A stretch of DNA of 64,000 bases. Origin: Cyanobacteriota bacterium. GTDB lineage: Bacteria; Acidobacteriota; Vicinamibacteria; Vicinamibacterales; UBA2999. Shown in pieces: positions 32,987 to 41,157 of this stretch. A program made the translations under genes and the position numbers. The notes beneath the pieces were generated by a model. That model worked only from the letters and a program-made list of their open reading frames with translations. It searched no databases and had not been told where the DNA came from. The DNA is taken from contig JAIEMQ010000031.1 of the NCBI GenBank assembly GCA_019752015.1, forward strand, positions 30,580 to 94,579. Direction: 5' to 3'. Numbering within the stretch: position 1 is the first letter of the stretch; each line of letters starts with the position of its first letter.

Positions 32987-33286
32987 TTATTTTAGCGCGG
33001 CGCTGAGCACCGGATCACGCTGGATCACAGCTCGAGCGTACGAACAGATCGGGACGACGCGAAGCTTCGAGTCCGTGGCAAATGCCACGGCTTTTTCGAC
33101 CAGTTGCCGGCCGAGCCCGGTGCCGCGCAGCTCCGGCGAGACTTCGACGTACTCGATGCGCATCACGCCCACGTCGGGGCGGGTGAATTCGAGAAAGCCG
33201 AGCCGCTCGCCATCGACGCGCAGCACGAACTCGTGAACGCCGTTGAGCTCTTCGCGTTCGATCGCAACTTTGCGCGGTTGGTTCAT
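32987..33286 (-). CDS. GNAT-like acetyltransferase (YjdJ/PF14542 type)
   Basis: A 99-residue minimal GNAT domain. The acetyl-CoA-binding core MRIEYVEVSPELRGTGLGRQL is followed by KLRVVPICSYARAVIQRDP, a signature of the short YjdJ-like family. The substrate is unknown. The ATG at 33286 follows GGAG at short spacing; an ATG three codons upstream (33295) is an alternative. Its stop lies four bases before the helicase's likely CTG start, so the two form an operon. Confidence 0.85.
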   Translation of the reverse strand: MNQPRKVAIEREELNGVHEFVLRVDGERLGFLEFTRPDVGVMRIEYVEVSPELRGTGLGRQLVEKAVAFATDSKLRVVPICSYARAVIQRDPVLSAALK

Positions 33287-33361
33287 CCGCTCCATTATGC
33301 GGGACGCCGCTCCACAGCGGCCGTGCGTCGGCACGGCGATGTCGTAGAACCCTGCGCCGTG

Positions 33362-33466
33362 GGGGTCAGACCCTGATTCTTCGCAAAATGCGTGGTGGGG
33401 GTCAGACCGGATTATTCGAGGTCTGTCCCCGAACACGCATTTTGCTAAAAATCAGGGTCTGACCCC
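33362..33466. repeat. REPIN-like nested inverted repeat with GGGGTCAGACC cores
   Basis: The outer arms are 33 bases each (33362-33394 and 33434-33466), beginning GGGGTCAGACCCTGAT and pairing with a few mismatches. Inside lies a second hairpin, GGGGTCAGACC (33398-33408) against GGTCTGTCCCC (33420-33430), with one mismatch. The whole forms a long cruciform between a small ORF and the acetyltransferase. Two REP-like units facing each other is the REPIN architecture moved by RAYT transposases; none is encoded in this window. Confidence 0.8.
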
Positions 33467-33470
33467 AATC

Positions 33471-33587
33471 TCACATTCCGAACAGGGGTTCCGGGCGCAC
33501 GGTGGCGACCGGTCCGACGAGCAGGCGCAGCAGGCGCCGCAGCTTGCGGCGCCTGTGCATCTTCATCAACATCACGTTCGCAGACAT
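33471..33587 (-). CDS. 38-residue basic small protein, translationally coupled
   Basis: The ATG shares its A with the stop codon of the DUF3618 gene (TGATG), so translation should be coupled. The product reads MSANVMLMKMHRRRKL, then RRLLRLLVG and a Pro-rich end before TGA. It is strongly basic and amphipathic in the middle, as in membrane-associating peptides. A GC-rich hairpin (GGCGCCGCA/TGCGGCGCC, 33533-33553) lies within the coding part. No homologue is known to me. It may instead be a chance frame with a stem that ends the operon. Confidence 0.5.
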   Translation of the reverse strand: MSANVMLMKMHRRRKLRRLLRLLVGPVATVRPEPLFGM

Positions 33588-34411
33588 CACGCACGTCCCA
33601 TAGGCGGCTCGGTGACCGCGGTGGTCAGGGTCTCGCCGACGACGGTCTCGGCGTAGGTCGTGACCTTCTCGGTCACGTTCTGCCTGAGGTTGCTGGCGGC
33701 GTCCTTCGCCTTCTGCAGGGCCTGATCGCGAGCCGGACCCATGGTGCGGTCCTCATACTCCGTCGATCGCACCGCGAGACCGACCAGCGCGCCGACCGCC
33801 ACAGCAACGGCGCCGGCGGCCAGCGGATTCTCCGCGGCCCAGTCGTTGGTCGCCGCGGCCGCGGAGCTCGTCGCGCTCGCGACTCGCCGCGACGCCGAGC
33901 GCGCCGTGTCGCGCGCGCTGGCCGCGTACTCGCTCGCCGTCTCACGCGCGGTGCTGGCGTACTCGCCGACCGTCTCACGCGCACTCGACGCGGCCACGCG
34001 CGCGCGATCGCGCAGCGTCGGCTCGCCCGGCATGTAGTCGTCGTCGCGATCCCACGACGTGTCCGACGCGCCGTAGTACTGATCGGAGCCGCTGTTACGG
34101 CTGCGCAGCACCAGCCACGTGATCACGCCGGCCGTGATCGCGATGCGGATGGGATGTTCCTGGGCGTACCACGCCAGGTGATTGCCGTAGCCGCGCGCCG
34201 TCCGGGCCGCGCCGTAAGCCGTCTCACTCGCCGAGCTCATGATGTTCTTCACCTTTCCGGTTGCCGCTTCCCGCACGCCGTCCTTGGCCTGCTGGATCAG
34301 GTGGTCGGGACGCAACCGATCCTGGATTTCACCAATCGTTTCCTTCATCTCGACGCGGGTCCGCTCGATCTCGCCGCGGATCTCGTCGGTCTCGGAGTTC
34401 GACGCGTTCAT
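33587..34411 (-). CDS. DUF3618 membrane protein
   Basis: A 274-residue envelope protein. The N-terminus matches DUF3618 (IRGEIERTRVEMKETIGEIQDRLRPDHL). A first membrane helix sits near 87-103 (IRIAITAGVITWLVL). A long Ala/Ser/Thr/Arg-rich coiled-coil-like segment follows (ARETVGEYASTARETASEYAASARDTA). A second helix is near 198-218 (AAGAVAVAVGALVGLAV). The start was chosen at the ATG overlapping the previous stop (ATGA). It belongs to a four-gene operon of small membrane proteins, probably stress- or envelope-related by family habit. Confidence 0.85.
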   Translation of the reverse strand: MNASNSETDEIRGEIERTRVEMKETIGEIQDRLRPDHLIQQAKDGVREAATGKVKNIMSSASETAYGAARTARGYGNHLAWYAQEHPIRIAITAGVITWLVLRSRNSGSDQYYGASDTSWDRDDDYMPGEPTLRDRARVAASSARETVGEYASTARETASEYAASARDTARSASRRVASATSSAAAATNDWAAENPLAAGAVAVAVGALVGLAVRSTEYEDRTMGPARDQALQKAKDAASNLRQNVTEKVTTYAETVVGETLTTAVTEPPMGRA

Positions 34412-34803
34412 CTCGTTCCGTTCTTGAGCCACTGGGTCGTCTCCTTGAGGGAATGAATCGTTTCGGTCGGAGCGATCGATTTCTTGCGCAACGCCCCGAT
34501 GGCCGACTGGGCGAGCAGGAAGGCGGTGAGGCCCAGGCCTGCGGCGGTAATGGCGGCGGCGCCCCACGGCTCGACGCCGAGATCAACCAGCAGCAGCGTG
34601 ATCGCGGCGGCAACGGTAATCACCGCGGCCAGGCCGACGGCAATCGCGACCGCGATCATCATCGCGTGCTTGCCGACGTCGGCGAGTTTCGCGCCGAGCT
34701 CCGCCTTGGCGAGCCGCGTCTCCTGCCGGATCAGATCGCTGGTCTGCTGCGACAGGTCCGAAAACAGCTCGCCGAGCGAGCGGTCCATGCGAGGCACGTC
34801 CAT
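34408..34803 (-). CDS. phage-holin-III-like (PF07332) membrane protein
   Basis: A 131-residue protein with an N-terminal amphipathic part (GELFSDLSQQTSDLIRQETRLAKAELGAKL) and two helices (about 46-76 and 81-103). The domain carries a holin name but is common in bacterial chromosomes next to DUF3618 genes. No phage gene is nearby, so a lysis role is unlikely. Four-base overlap with the DUF3618 gene. Confidence 0.85.
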   Translation of the reverse strand: MDVPRMDRSLGELFSDLSQQTSDLIRQETRLAKAELGAKLADVGKHAMMIAVAIAVGLAAVITVAAAITLLLVDLGVEPWGAAAITAAGLGLTAFLLAQSAIGALRKKSIAPTETIHSLKETTQWLKNGTR

Positions 34804-34813
34804 GATTCGCTCC

Positions 34814-35365
34814 TCAGTAACCGCCGGCTTCGCCGAGGTCGCCCGAATACGACGGCGAGCCGGTGCTCGCGGTCATCGGGTCGACGCTGCTGAAGCCGTC
34901 GCCGTACTCACGCATCGCGTTGCGATCGGCCGACGCTTTCAGGAAGCGGGCAATACCGAGGCCGACCAGGAAGGCGCCGCCGATGAAGAGCGCCGGGCGC
35001 CGGCGCGCGAACGCGTGAACGTCGTCGAGCATGTCGGCGACGCCCTTCTGGCGGATCTGATCGGCGAAGCGCCGCATCTGATCGCCGGCCGCGTCGACGT
35101 ACGACGCGATGGTCTCGTTCTCGTTGCGAAGCTCGTTGCTCGCGTTGCGGAACACATCCGCAATGCCGCCGAGGCCGTCGGCGGCGCGATTTTTCTGCTC
35201 ATCCACACGCGATGTCACGCGCTGCTGAATGCCCCCCAGCACGCCATTCGCGGTGGTGGTCCCGTTAGCTCCGCTGTTGGCCGTTTCACCGGTCGCACTC
35301 TGGTTCGATCCATTGCCGGTCTTGGCTGCTGAGCCGTTGGGCTTGTTTTCTCGATTCGTGGGCAT
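34814..35365 (-). CDS. small membrane protein, first gene of the DUF3618 operon
   Basis: A 183-residue product. The first 45 residues are disordered and rich in Asn, Gly and Thr. A helical region follows (SRVDEQKNRAADGLGGIADVFRNASNELRNENE), then one membrane helix near 130-147 (ALFIGGAFLVGLGIARFL) and a flexible tail. It resembles ElaB/DUF883- or YtxH-like tail-anchored proteins in layout, but I cannot assign a family. The start at 35365 has GGAGCGGCAC upstream. Confidence 0.75.
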   Translation of the reverse strand: MPTNRENKPNGSAAKTGNGSNQSATGETANSGANGTTTANGVLGGIQQRVTSRVDEQKNRAADGLGGIADVFRNASNELRNENETIASYVDAAGDQMRRFADQIRQKGVADMLDDVHAFARRRPALFIGGAFLVGLGIARFLKASADRNAMREYGDGFSSVDPMTASTGSPSYSGDLGEAGGY

Positions 35366-35423
35366 GTGCCGCTCCTCCATCGCAGAGGAAGAGCAAGACG
35401 GGGGCCAGCGGGAAACGGCGCGA

Positions 35424-35455
35424 TCCGGGAGCCGGAATCCGGGAACCGGAAGAGG
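35424..35455. repeat. CGGGANC-unit short repeat
   Basis: Copies of CGGGAGC / CGGAATC / CGGGAAC in tandem lie upstream of the membrane-protein operon. The same unit forms the first codons of the decayed sigma factor at 3909-3942, where it encodes [11 protein letters not shown]. Confidence 0.65.
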
Positions 35456-35477
35456 GGTTCGTACTTTGAGACTAGCA

Positions 35478-36425
35478 CTAGCGCGTCACTGTGATGGTCA
35501 CCTGACCATCAGCCGTCAGCGCGCCATCGTCGGCGCGCGAGCGCAGCACGTAAACGCCGGGCTCGGAGAACGTCGCCCACACCGTCACCTTGCCATCGGC
35601 GGGCCACGCGGGCGGGACCCAGACGGGCGCCCACGGGGAGTTGGCGCCGGCGCGCGTGTCTTCCCACGACATGATCTGCTCGGGAGAAAACGCCACCGCT
35701 CCTTTTCCCCGATAGACGTACCACGACACGTGCAAGCCGACGTTCTTGCCGACGGTGACGCGCGACGGCGGCTGCATTGCGCGATTGATCGTCGTGCTGG
35801 TGGTGACGTTGCGAGAGCCCGCGTTGTTGACGGCCGCGCCTGACAAGCCAGAGCCGCGGCGCTTCGGAATGCCATCGTCGGTGACGATGGCCGTGAGCGG
35901 CACGGCCTCGCCGACCTTTGCTTCGAGCACCTTGCGGCCCTGCACTTCGAGCTGCGGCGGTTTATTCGCGCGAATCTCGGGACTGCTCGATCCCGCGCCG
36001 AGTGCGCCCGTCTCGGACGCGCGCACCACATCGTCGATCTGATAATCGAGCCGCAGGCTGGCGAACGCCTTCTCGGTCTTCCCCTGCGTCGTCAGCGTCC
36101 AGATCAGTTCGTCCTTGTCGGTGAATCCGGCCGGCACCGGCACGCGGAAGATGAAGCGATTGCGCCGCGGCAGGAAATGCGTCGGCTGTCCCTGGTCGAC
36201 GCCGCCGATGTTGAAGCCGTTCTCGGGCCCGATCGGCACGTCGATCTCCTCGGCCCAGTTGCGATTCATGTAGCCGAAGACGAAATACTTCTTGCCGTCG
36301 GCGTCCTGCTCCCAGCCTTCGTACGCGGGAGACACATTCTGCCCGCTCGAGTACGAGAGGGACTGGGCGTGTACTCCGGCTGAAGCCGGACACCACAATA
36401 CGGCAGCCAGTACAAACCACTTCAT
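35478..36425 (-). CDS. secreted protein paired with the heme/copper protein
   Basis: A 315-residue exported product of unknown function. The signal peptide is FVLAAVLWCPASAGVHAQ, and its C-region is encoded by a dispersed palindrome. Mature segments are beta-rich, with an Ig-like finish (WPADGKVTVWATFSEPGVYVLRSRADDGAL). A central Cys-free, Asn/Ser-rich linker is present. It starts inside the stop of the upstream gene (ATGA), so it is probably a partner of that c-type heme/copper protein, perhaps structural or substrate-binding. Confidence 0.75.
   Translation of the reverse strand: MKWFVLAAVLWCPASAGVHAQSLSYSSGQNVSPAYEGWEQDADGKKYFVFGYMNRNWAEEIDVPIGPENGFNIGGVDQGQPTHFLPRRNRFIFRVPVPAGFTDKDELIWTLTTQGKTEKAFASLRLDYQIDDVVRASETGALGAGSSSPEIRANKPPQLEVQGRKVLEAKVGEAVPLTAIVTDDGIPKRRGSGLSGAAVNNAGSRNVTTSTTINRAMQPPSRVTVGKNVGLHVSWYVYRGKGAVAFSPEQIMSWEDTRAGANSPWAPVWVPPAWPADGKVTVWATFSEPGVYVLRSRADDGALTADGQVTITVTR
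36375..36390. repeat. dispersed palindrome TCCGGCT-N2-AGCCGGA, copy 2 (in coding sequence)
   Basis: Same core as copies at 20512 and 42453. On the minus strand it encodes PASAG in the signal peptide of the secreted protein, with the shared flank GGTGTCC just before. Confidence 0.85.
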
Positions 36426-37846
36426 TGCTGCTGTCTCGGTACGGTGGCCGGCTGGGGCTGGATGTTACAGAGCGGACAGCCAATGACCATGCTGTTGCGC
36501 GTCAGCTTCAGTTTTTCGCGGCGCGCCGCCATCTCCTTCTGGAACTGCTCGTCGGTCAGGAACACGCGATTGCCGAGATCAATGAACATGTTCGCGACCG
36601 ACCGATTGCCCGAGCCCTGCCAGTTGCGCGGGTCGGGCACGTTCTTGTTCGACGGCGAATTGTCCATGTAACCGACGATGTGGAGGATGGTGTCCTTCGG
36701 CAGCAGCGGCGCCGAGTCATCGTCGTAATCGTAGCCGCGCACCCAGTTGTGGTCGTAGCCGACGCAGTTGATCGTCTGGATGTTGTAGCCCCAGATCGCC
36801 TCGAGGCACATGCGCTGTCCTGGCGCGTGCAGATGCGGCTCGAACGAAAGGATCTTGGTGTTTTCCTTCAAGAGCGCATACGCGTGCAGTTGCTGTCCCG
36901 GCTCCATCGCCTTGATGTCGATGTCGACGCCGTTGCCGAGCGAATAGGTAGCGCGCCGATACTCGGGCTTGTAGCCCTTCGGCATGAACTTGAACGCGAT
37001 CTCGAGATGCGCGGTCGTGTCGCGGCCGTTCGAATGCAGATGCACCGAGTCGGACACGATGCTGGATCCCGCTTTCAACAGCCGCGCCGACTTGGCATCG
37101 AAGAAATCAGCTTCGCGTCCCACTTCGTGGACCGGCCACGACGTGCTGTCGTCCGTGACAGTCGGATCGCCGGCTTCTTCGCCGAGCACGCGCGTCGCCC
37201 AGATCATGTGATGGAACACGAAGCGCCCGCCGACGGTCGCGCGGCCGGTACCGGTCGATCCGGCGTCGTTGACTTCGCGGATCTCGAGCGCCGACACGTA
37301 GCGATCTTCGGTCAGCCCGGTCGGCACGCGCGGGATCTCTCCCCACCAATCCGGTGCGGTGCCTTTGACCACGACGTCCTTGGTACGGACGACGAGATCG
37401 GGCTCGCCGATCGCCCACTTGGTGGATTCGGTCCACGTCTTGAGCGGCGGCATGTCGTCGGGATTGCCGCGCGGCGCGCCGCTGTCGGCCCACTTCGCGA
37501 TCATGGCGATCTCATCGGCGTTGAGCGACGGATCGTTCTTGAACTTCTGGATGCCGATGTTCTTCTCGACGTACCAGGGCGGCATCACGCCGGCACGCGG
37601 ACCAATGCCGGTGCGTTGCTTGATGGCGCGCGCCCACGGCCGCACCTCTTCGTAAGTGCGAAGCGACATCGGCGCGACGCCGTCGGGGCGATGGCAGCTC
37701 TCACAACTGCGCTGGAGGATCGGCGCGATGTGCTTCGTGAACGTCACGTCGGCCGCCGGTTGTGCAGCCGGCGTCTGCGCAATCGGGAGAGCCACCGCGC
37801 CGACAACGAAACACAGGCCGAGAACGGTTGCGATTCGGGCCATCAC
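36422..37846 (-). CDS. c-heme and copper type II monooxygenase-like secreted protein
   Basis: A 474-residue exported protein (signal peptide IATVLGLCFVVGAVALPIA). A c-type heme site CESCH near residue 50 is followed by RPDGVAPMSLRTYEEVRPWA and MPPW, as in planctomycete/acidobacterial cytochromes. The C-terminal two thirds resemble the two-lobed ascorbate-dependent copper monooxygenases: FHHMIW, SVHLHSNGRDTTAHLEIAF, and PHLHAPGQRMCLEA, each able to supply His or Met ligands. A CPLC pair ends the protein. GGAGG precedes the ATG. The enzyme activity is inferred from motifs only. Confidence 0.75.
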   Translation of the reverse strand: MMARIATVLGLCFVVGAVALPIAQTPAAQPAADVTFTKHIAPILQRSCESCHRPDGVAPMSLRTYEEVRPWARAIKQRTGIGPRAGVMPPWYVEKNIGIQKFKNDPSLNADEIAMIAKWADSGAPRGNPDDMPPLKTWTESTKWAIGEPDLVVRTKDVVVKGTAPDWWGEIPRVPTGLTEDRYVSALEIREVNDAGSTGTGRATVGGRFVFHHMIWATRVLGEEAGDPTVTDDSTSWPVHEVGREADFFDAKSARLLKAGSSIVSDSVHLHSNGRDTTAHLEIAFKFMPKGYKPEYRRATYSLGNGVDIDIKAMEPGQQLHAYALLKENTKILSFEPHLHAPGQRMCLEAIWGYNIQTINCVGYDHNWVRGYDYDDDSAPLLPKDTILHIVGYMDNSPSNKNVPDPRNWQGSGNRSVANMFIDLGNRVFLTDEQFQKEMAARREKLKLTRNSMVIGCPLCNIQPQPATVPRQQQ

Positions 37847-37863
37847 GTTCCTCCGCGAATAAT

Positions 37864-38535
37864 CTACAGCAAATGGGCCCTCAGGAAGTCCAGGCCCTGC
37901 CGAAGAACCTGCCGGGTTTCCGGGGTGTCCCGAGACAGCTCATAGGAGTGCGGCGCCTCCGGGTAGTTCACCAGGGTGATCGGCTTGTTTTCCGCAAGCG
38001 CCCGCGCCACGAACGCATCAAGGTCCACGTTGAGGCCGGGCGTTTCATCCTTGCCCGCGCGGATGATGAACAGCGGCGTGTCGGGGCAGAAATCTTTCGT
38101 CATCGGATTGTTCAACACGGCACAGGTCGCATGCGAGGCCGCCACCAGCGCAAGCGGACCGTGGCCTGACGTCGCCCACAGACCGACTTTTCGATACGTC
38201 GCGCCGAGGTGCTTCATCAATGCCAACGCATCGGGCTGCGCCTCGCGATTCGAATGCGTCACGGCGGTCATGCCCGAGGCGGCGATCAATCGCGCCATCG
38301 AGATCGTCCACTCCATCTCCATGAACGTGCAGCCCATATGCTTTTCGAAACCGGAACTCGGATAGCCCTCGACCATCGCGACCACGCAATCGCCGATCGG
38401 GTCGATCGGCAGGTAGATCTCGAGCGGCAGCGGCTCGCCATTCGCCCCGGGGAACGTCGATTTTTCGACGTTCACTGACTTCATGCCAGGAATTTCGTAC
38501 AGCACTCGTCGAGTCGTCACTTCGTGTCGCGCCAT
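37864..38535 (-). CDS. alpha/beta-hydrolase (dienelactone-hydrolase-like)
   Basis: A 223-residue cytoplasmic protein. It has a substrate-strand EIYLPIDPIG, an elbow-like GLWATSGHGPLAL where Ser stands in the nucleophile place, an Asp-containing strand IIRAGKDETPGL, and a late His in EAPHSYEL. GGAGCACAA precedes the ATG. The motifs suit a hydrolase but the GXSXG pattern is imperfect, so activity is uncertain. Confidence 0.7.
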   Translation of the reverse strand: MARHEVTTRRVLYEIPGMKSVNVEKSTFPGANGEPLPLEIYLPIDPIGDCVVAMVEGYPSSGFEKHMGCTFMEMEWTISMARLIAASGMTAVTHSNREAQPDALALMKHLGATYRKVGLWATSGHGPLALVAASHATCAVLNNPMTKDFCPDTPLFIIRAGKDETPGLNVDLDAFVARALAENKPITLVNYPEAPHSYELSRDTPETRQVLRQGLDFLRAHLL

Positions 38536-38573
38536 TTGTGCTCCTGATCGCCGGCCCGGAAGGAACCGGCGTA

Positions 38574-38602
38574 CAAACAAAAGGCCCTTCGGGGAAGGGC
38601 CT
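38574..38602 (-). terminator. rho-independent terminator of the PBP gene
   Basis: Read on the minus strand, a nine-base stem AGGCCCTTC / GAAGGGCCT with a three-base loop is followed by TTTTGTTTGT. It lies between the penicillin-binding protein stop and the next minus-strand hydrolase start. Confidence 0.9.
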
Positions 38603-38650
38603 GTCTCGCTTGCGAGGACTCTATCGAAACGGAACGGGGTCGCGCAACAA

Positions 38651-40609
38651 CTAATTCCGGCGGCCGAAAATTCGCGACCAGAAGCCCGGTTTCGACTCCA
38701 GCGGCTTCGACTCCAGCACCGCCGGCGGCGGATTGAACCGCACATCGCGAATCGCGCCGCGCGGCCGCTCGATCCAGGTCGCGTTCATGCCCTTGGTCGC
38801 GGCCTTCATGAATCGTGTCCACATCGGCACGGCCAGCTCCGCGGCGTAGCCGTTGCGGCGAATCGTCTGCGGATGATCGTAGCCAACCCACACGCCGGCC
38901 ACGAGCGACGGCGTGAAGCCGATGAACCACGCATCCTTGTAGTCGTTGGTCGTGCCGGTCTTGCCGGCGGCCGGCAGGTTGAATCCCATTTGCCGGACGC
39001 CGTAACCGGTGCCGCCGTCGATCACACCGCGCAGCATGTCGGCCATCAAGTACGCCGTCACCGGGCGGATCGGCTGCTGCGGCGTGTCGTGATTTTCGTA
39101 AAGGACCTTGCCGTTCTCGTCGACAACGCGGCGCACGAAGTGCGGATGGAACACTTCCCCGTTGTTGGCGAATGCGCCATACGCGGCGGTGATCGAGGTC
39201 AGCGTCACTTCGCCGGAGCCGAGCGCGACCGACGGCACCGCCGGCAGATCGTCGAAGCCGAAGCCACGCGCCTGCTTCATCGTCTGCCGCAATCCCACCG
39301 TGGTCAGCAGCCGCACGGCGGCGCGATTGCTCGAGAGGCGCAGGCCTTCGCGCAACGTCAGCACTTCATCGTCGACATGCTCATCGTCCGGCGTCCAGGC
39401 GGCGTTCGACGCTTCGACCGGCTCGTCGAGTCCTTCGATCAGATCGTCGGGACCGAAGCCATCCTCCACCGCCGCGGCGTAAACAAACGGCTTGAATGCG
39501 GATCCCGGCTGACGACGGGCGCGCGTGGCGCGATTGAAGTTGCTGACGCGGAAGTCTCGTCCGCCCACCAGTGCGCGAACGGCGCCGGTATCCGGATCGA
39601 TCGCGATCAGCGCCGCCTGCAAGGGATCCCGCGGCGTCTTGCTCCTGGGCAGCTTCTTCTCGATCTCGGCAATGCTCTGATCGACCGCGGCATCAGCGGC
39701 GCGCTGCATATACGGATCGATCGTCGTGTAGACCTTGAGTCCGCCCTTTTCCACACGCTCTTCGCCGAACTGCTCGACGAGCTGACGGCGGACTTCATCC
39801 TTGAAGTACTGCCCGTACTGTTCCTCGGAGCGCAGGCCGTCGTAGATCTCGATCTGCGTCTTGAACGCCTGGTCGTACTCCTCGCGCGTGATGGCCTTGC
39901 TGTCGAGCATGGCCTTCAGGACGACGGTCTGCCGCGCTTCGGCTTTCTGCGGAGCCGTCGATGGATCGTAGCTCGCCGGCGCTTTCAGCAAGCCGGCGAG
40001 CAGTGACGCTTCACCGATCGAGAGCTCGGAGGCCTTCTTGCCGAAGTAGCCGCGCGATGCCGCTTCGGCGCCGTAGAGGCCGTCGCCGAAATACACCTTG
40101 TTCAGATACAGCTCGAGAATCTCTTTCTTGGTGAAGTGATGCTCGAGCTGCGCGGCGAACAGCAATTCACGCAGCTTGCGTCGCAGCGTTTTTTCGCGGC
40201 CGACGCTTTGGCGCGCGAGCTGCTGGGTGATCGTGCTGCCGCCCTGGACCGCTTCGCGCTCGCGCACCACGGCCAGCGCGGCGCCGACGATGCGAATCGG
40301 GTCGAAGCCGTCGTGCTCGAAGAAGCGGCGATCTTCAACGGCGATGACCGCCTTGATCAGGTTCGGAGAAATCTCCGCAAGCGGCACCTCGATCCGGTGC
40401 TCCCTGGCGATGGTAAAAACTTCCCGATCGGCCGCGTCAAAAAGGATGTTGGCGCTGGCCATGTCGGAAAACGCGGCGAGCTCCTTCTTGTTGGGGACGC
40501 CGGCGGCGAGATCGATGACAAACCAGCCGAAAACCGCCAAAAACAGCAGCCCGGCTATAGCGGCGGCCCGCAGGTGCCACGGCCGAGGTTGCCAGGGAAT
40601 TGAAGCCAT
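38651..40609 (-). CDS. class A penicillin-binding protein (PBP1 family)
   Basis: A 652-residue peptidoglycan polymerase and crosslinker. One N-terminal helix (AAIAGLLFLAVFGWFVIDLA) anchors it in the inner membrane. The glycosyltransferase domain has EDRRFFEHDGFD with the catalytic Glu, GGSTITQQLARQ and LYLNKVYFGDGLYG. The transpeptidase domain carries the Ser in GSAFKPF, SSN in LRLSSNRAAV, and KTGTT. All motifs are complete. The short basic tail (FWSRIFGRRN) is unremarkable. It is a single gene with its own terminator. Confidence 0.96.
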   Translation of the reverse strand: MASIPWQPRPWHLRAAAIAGLLFLAVFGWFVIDLAAGVPNKKELAAFSDMASANILFDAADREVFTIAREHRIEVPLAEISPNLIKAVIAVEDRRFFEHDGFDPIRIVGAALAVVREREAVQGGSTITQQLARQSVGREKTLRRKLRELLFAAQLEHHFTKKEILELYLNKVYFGDGLYGAEAASRGYFGKKASELSIGEASLLAGLLKAPASYDPSTAPQKAEARQTVVLKAMLDSKAITREEYDQAFKTQIEIYDGLRSEEQYGQYFKDEVRRQLVEQFGEERVEKGGLKVYTTIDPYMQRAADAAVDQSIAEIEKKLPRSKTPRDPLQAALIAIDPDTGAVRALVGGRDFRVSNFNRATRARRQPGSAFKPFVYAAAVEDGFGPDDLIEGLDEPVEASNAAWTPDDEHVDDEVLTLREGLRLSSNRAAVRLLTTVGLRQTMKQARGFGFDDLPAVPSVALGSGEVTLTSITAAYGAFANNGEVFHPHFVRRVVDENGKVLYENHDTPQQPIRPVTAYLMADMLRGVIDGGTGYGVRQMGFNLPAAGKTGTTNDYKDAWFIGFTPSLVAGVWVGYDHPQTIRRNGYAAELAVPMWTRFMKAATKGMNATWIERPRGAIRDVRFNPPPAVLESKPLESKPGFWSRIFGRRN

Positions 40610-40651
40610 CGGCCTAGCCGCTGCAACGCCCGTTCCAGCCGGGGACTGTCG

Positions 40652-40678
40652 AAAAACGGGGTGAAAACCCCGCTTTTC
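40652..40678. terminator. short hairpin with T-run in the PBP/DGPF gap
   Basis: A five-base stem CGGGG / CCCCG around six bases, with a T-run on either strand (CTTTTC on plus, TTTTTC on minus). It lies about 45 bases upstream of the PBP start and might act as a leader attenuator. The stem is short, so this is weak. Confidence 0.35.
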
Positions 40679-40731
40679 TCCATGTCGATCTCGGGCATTG
40701 TCATCCGACGAGTAATTAAGGAGAGCAAAAC

Positions 40732-41139
40732 ATGCGTTTCCTGATGCTGGTGATTCCGAAGGGCTACGACACGGCGGCGCCGGACCGGATGCCGGACGCG
40801 GAAGCCGTCCGCAAGATGATGAAGTACAACGAGGACCTCGCCAACGCCGGAATCCTGCTCAGCCTCGAAGGCCTGAAGCCCCCGTCAGCCGGCGTTCGCA
40901 TCAGTTACGACGGCCCGGCGCCGAAGGTCACCGACGGTCCATTCGCCGAAGCCAAGGAATGCATCGGCGGCTTCTGGATGATCCAGGTCAAGTCGAAGGA
41001 AGAAGCGATCGAATGGGCCAGGCGCGCGCCGATGACCCGGGGCGAGATCATCGAGCTGCGAGGCATCCACGAAATGGAGGACTTCCCCGCCGACGTCCAG
41101 GCCGCCGCCGGCTTCGGGGAGAAGTTCGGGAAGAAATAA
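40732..41139 (+). CDS. YCII/DGPF-domain protein
   Basis: A 135-residue protein with the diagnostic DGPF motif in KVTDGPFAEAKECIGGFWMI and the family's first strand MRFLMLVIPKG. An excellent AAGGAGA ribosome site precedes the ATG. DGPF proteins are the standard genetic partners of ECF42 sigma factors, and a sigma gene of that group follows 18 bases later. The molecular role of the protein is not established. Confidence 0.92.
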   Translation: MRFLMLVIPKGYDTAAPDRMPDAEAVRKMMKYNEDLANAGILLSLEGLKPPSAGVRISYDGPAPKVTDGPFAEAKECIGGFWMIQVKSKEEAIEWARRAPMTRGEIIELRGIHEMEDFPADVQAAAGFGEKFGKK

Positions 41140-41157
41140 CGGTAGGCTTGGAGGTGA

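Noticed and set aside
34408..34803. Prophage holin
   Set aside because: The domain name says holin, but there are no phage genes nearby and the gene sits in a small-membrane-protein operon typical of chromosomes.
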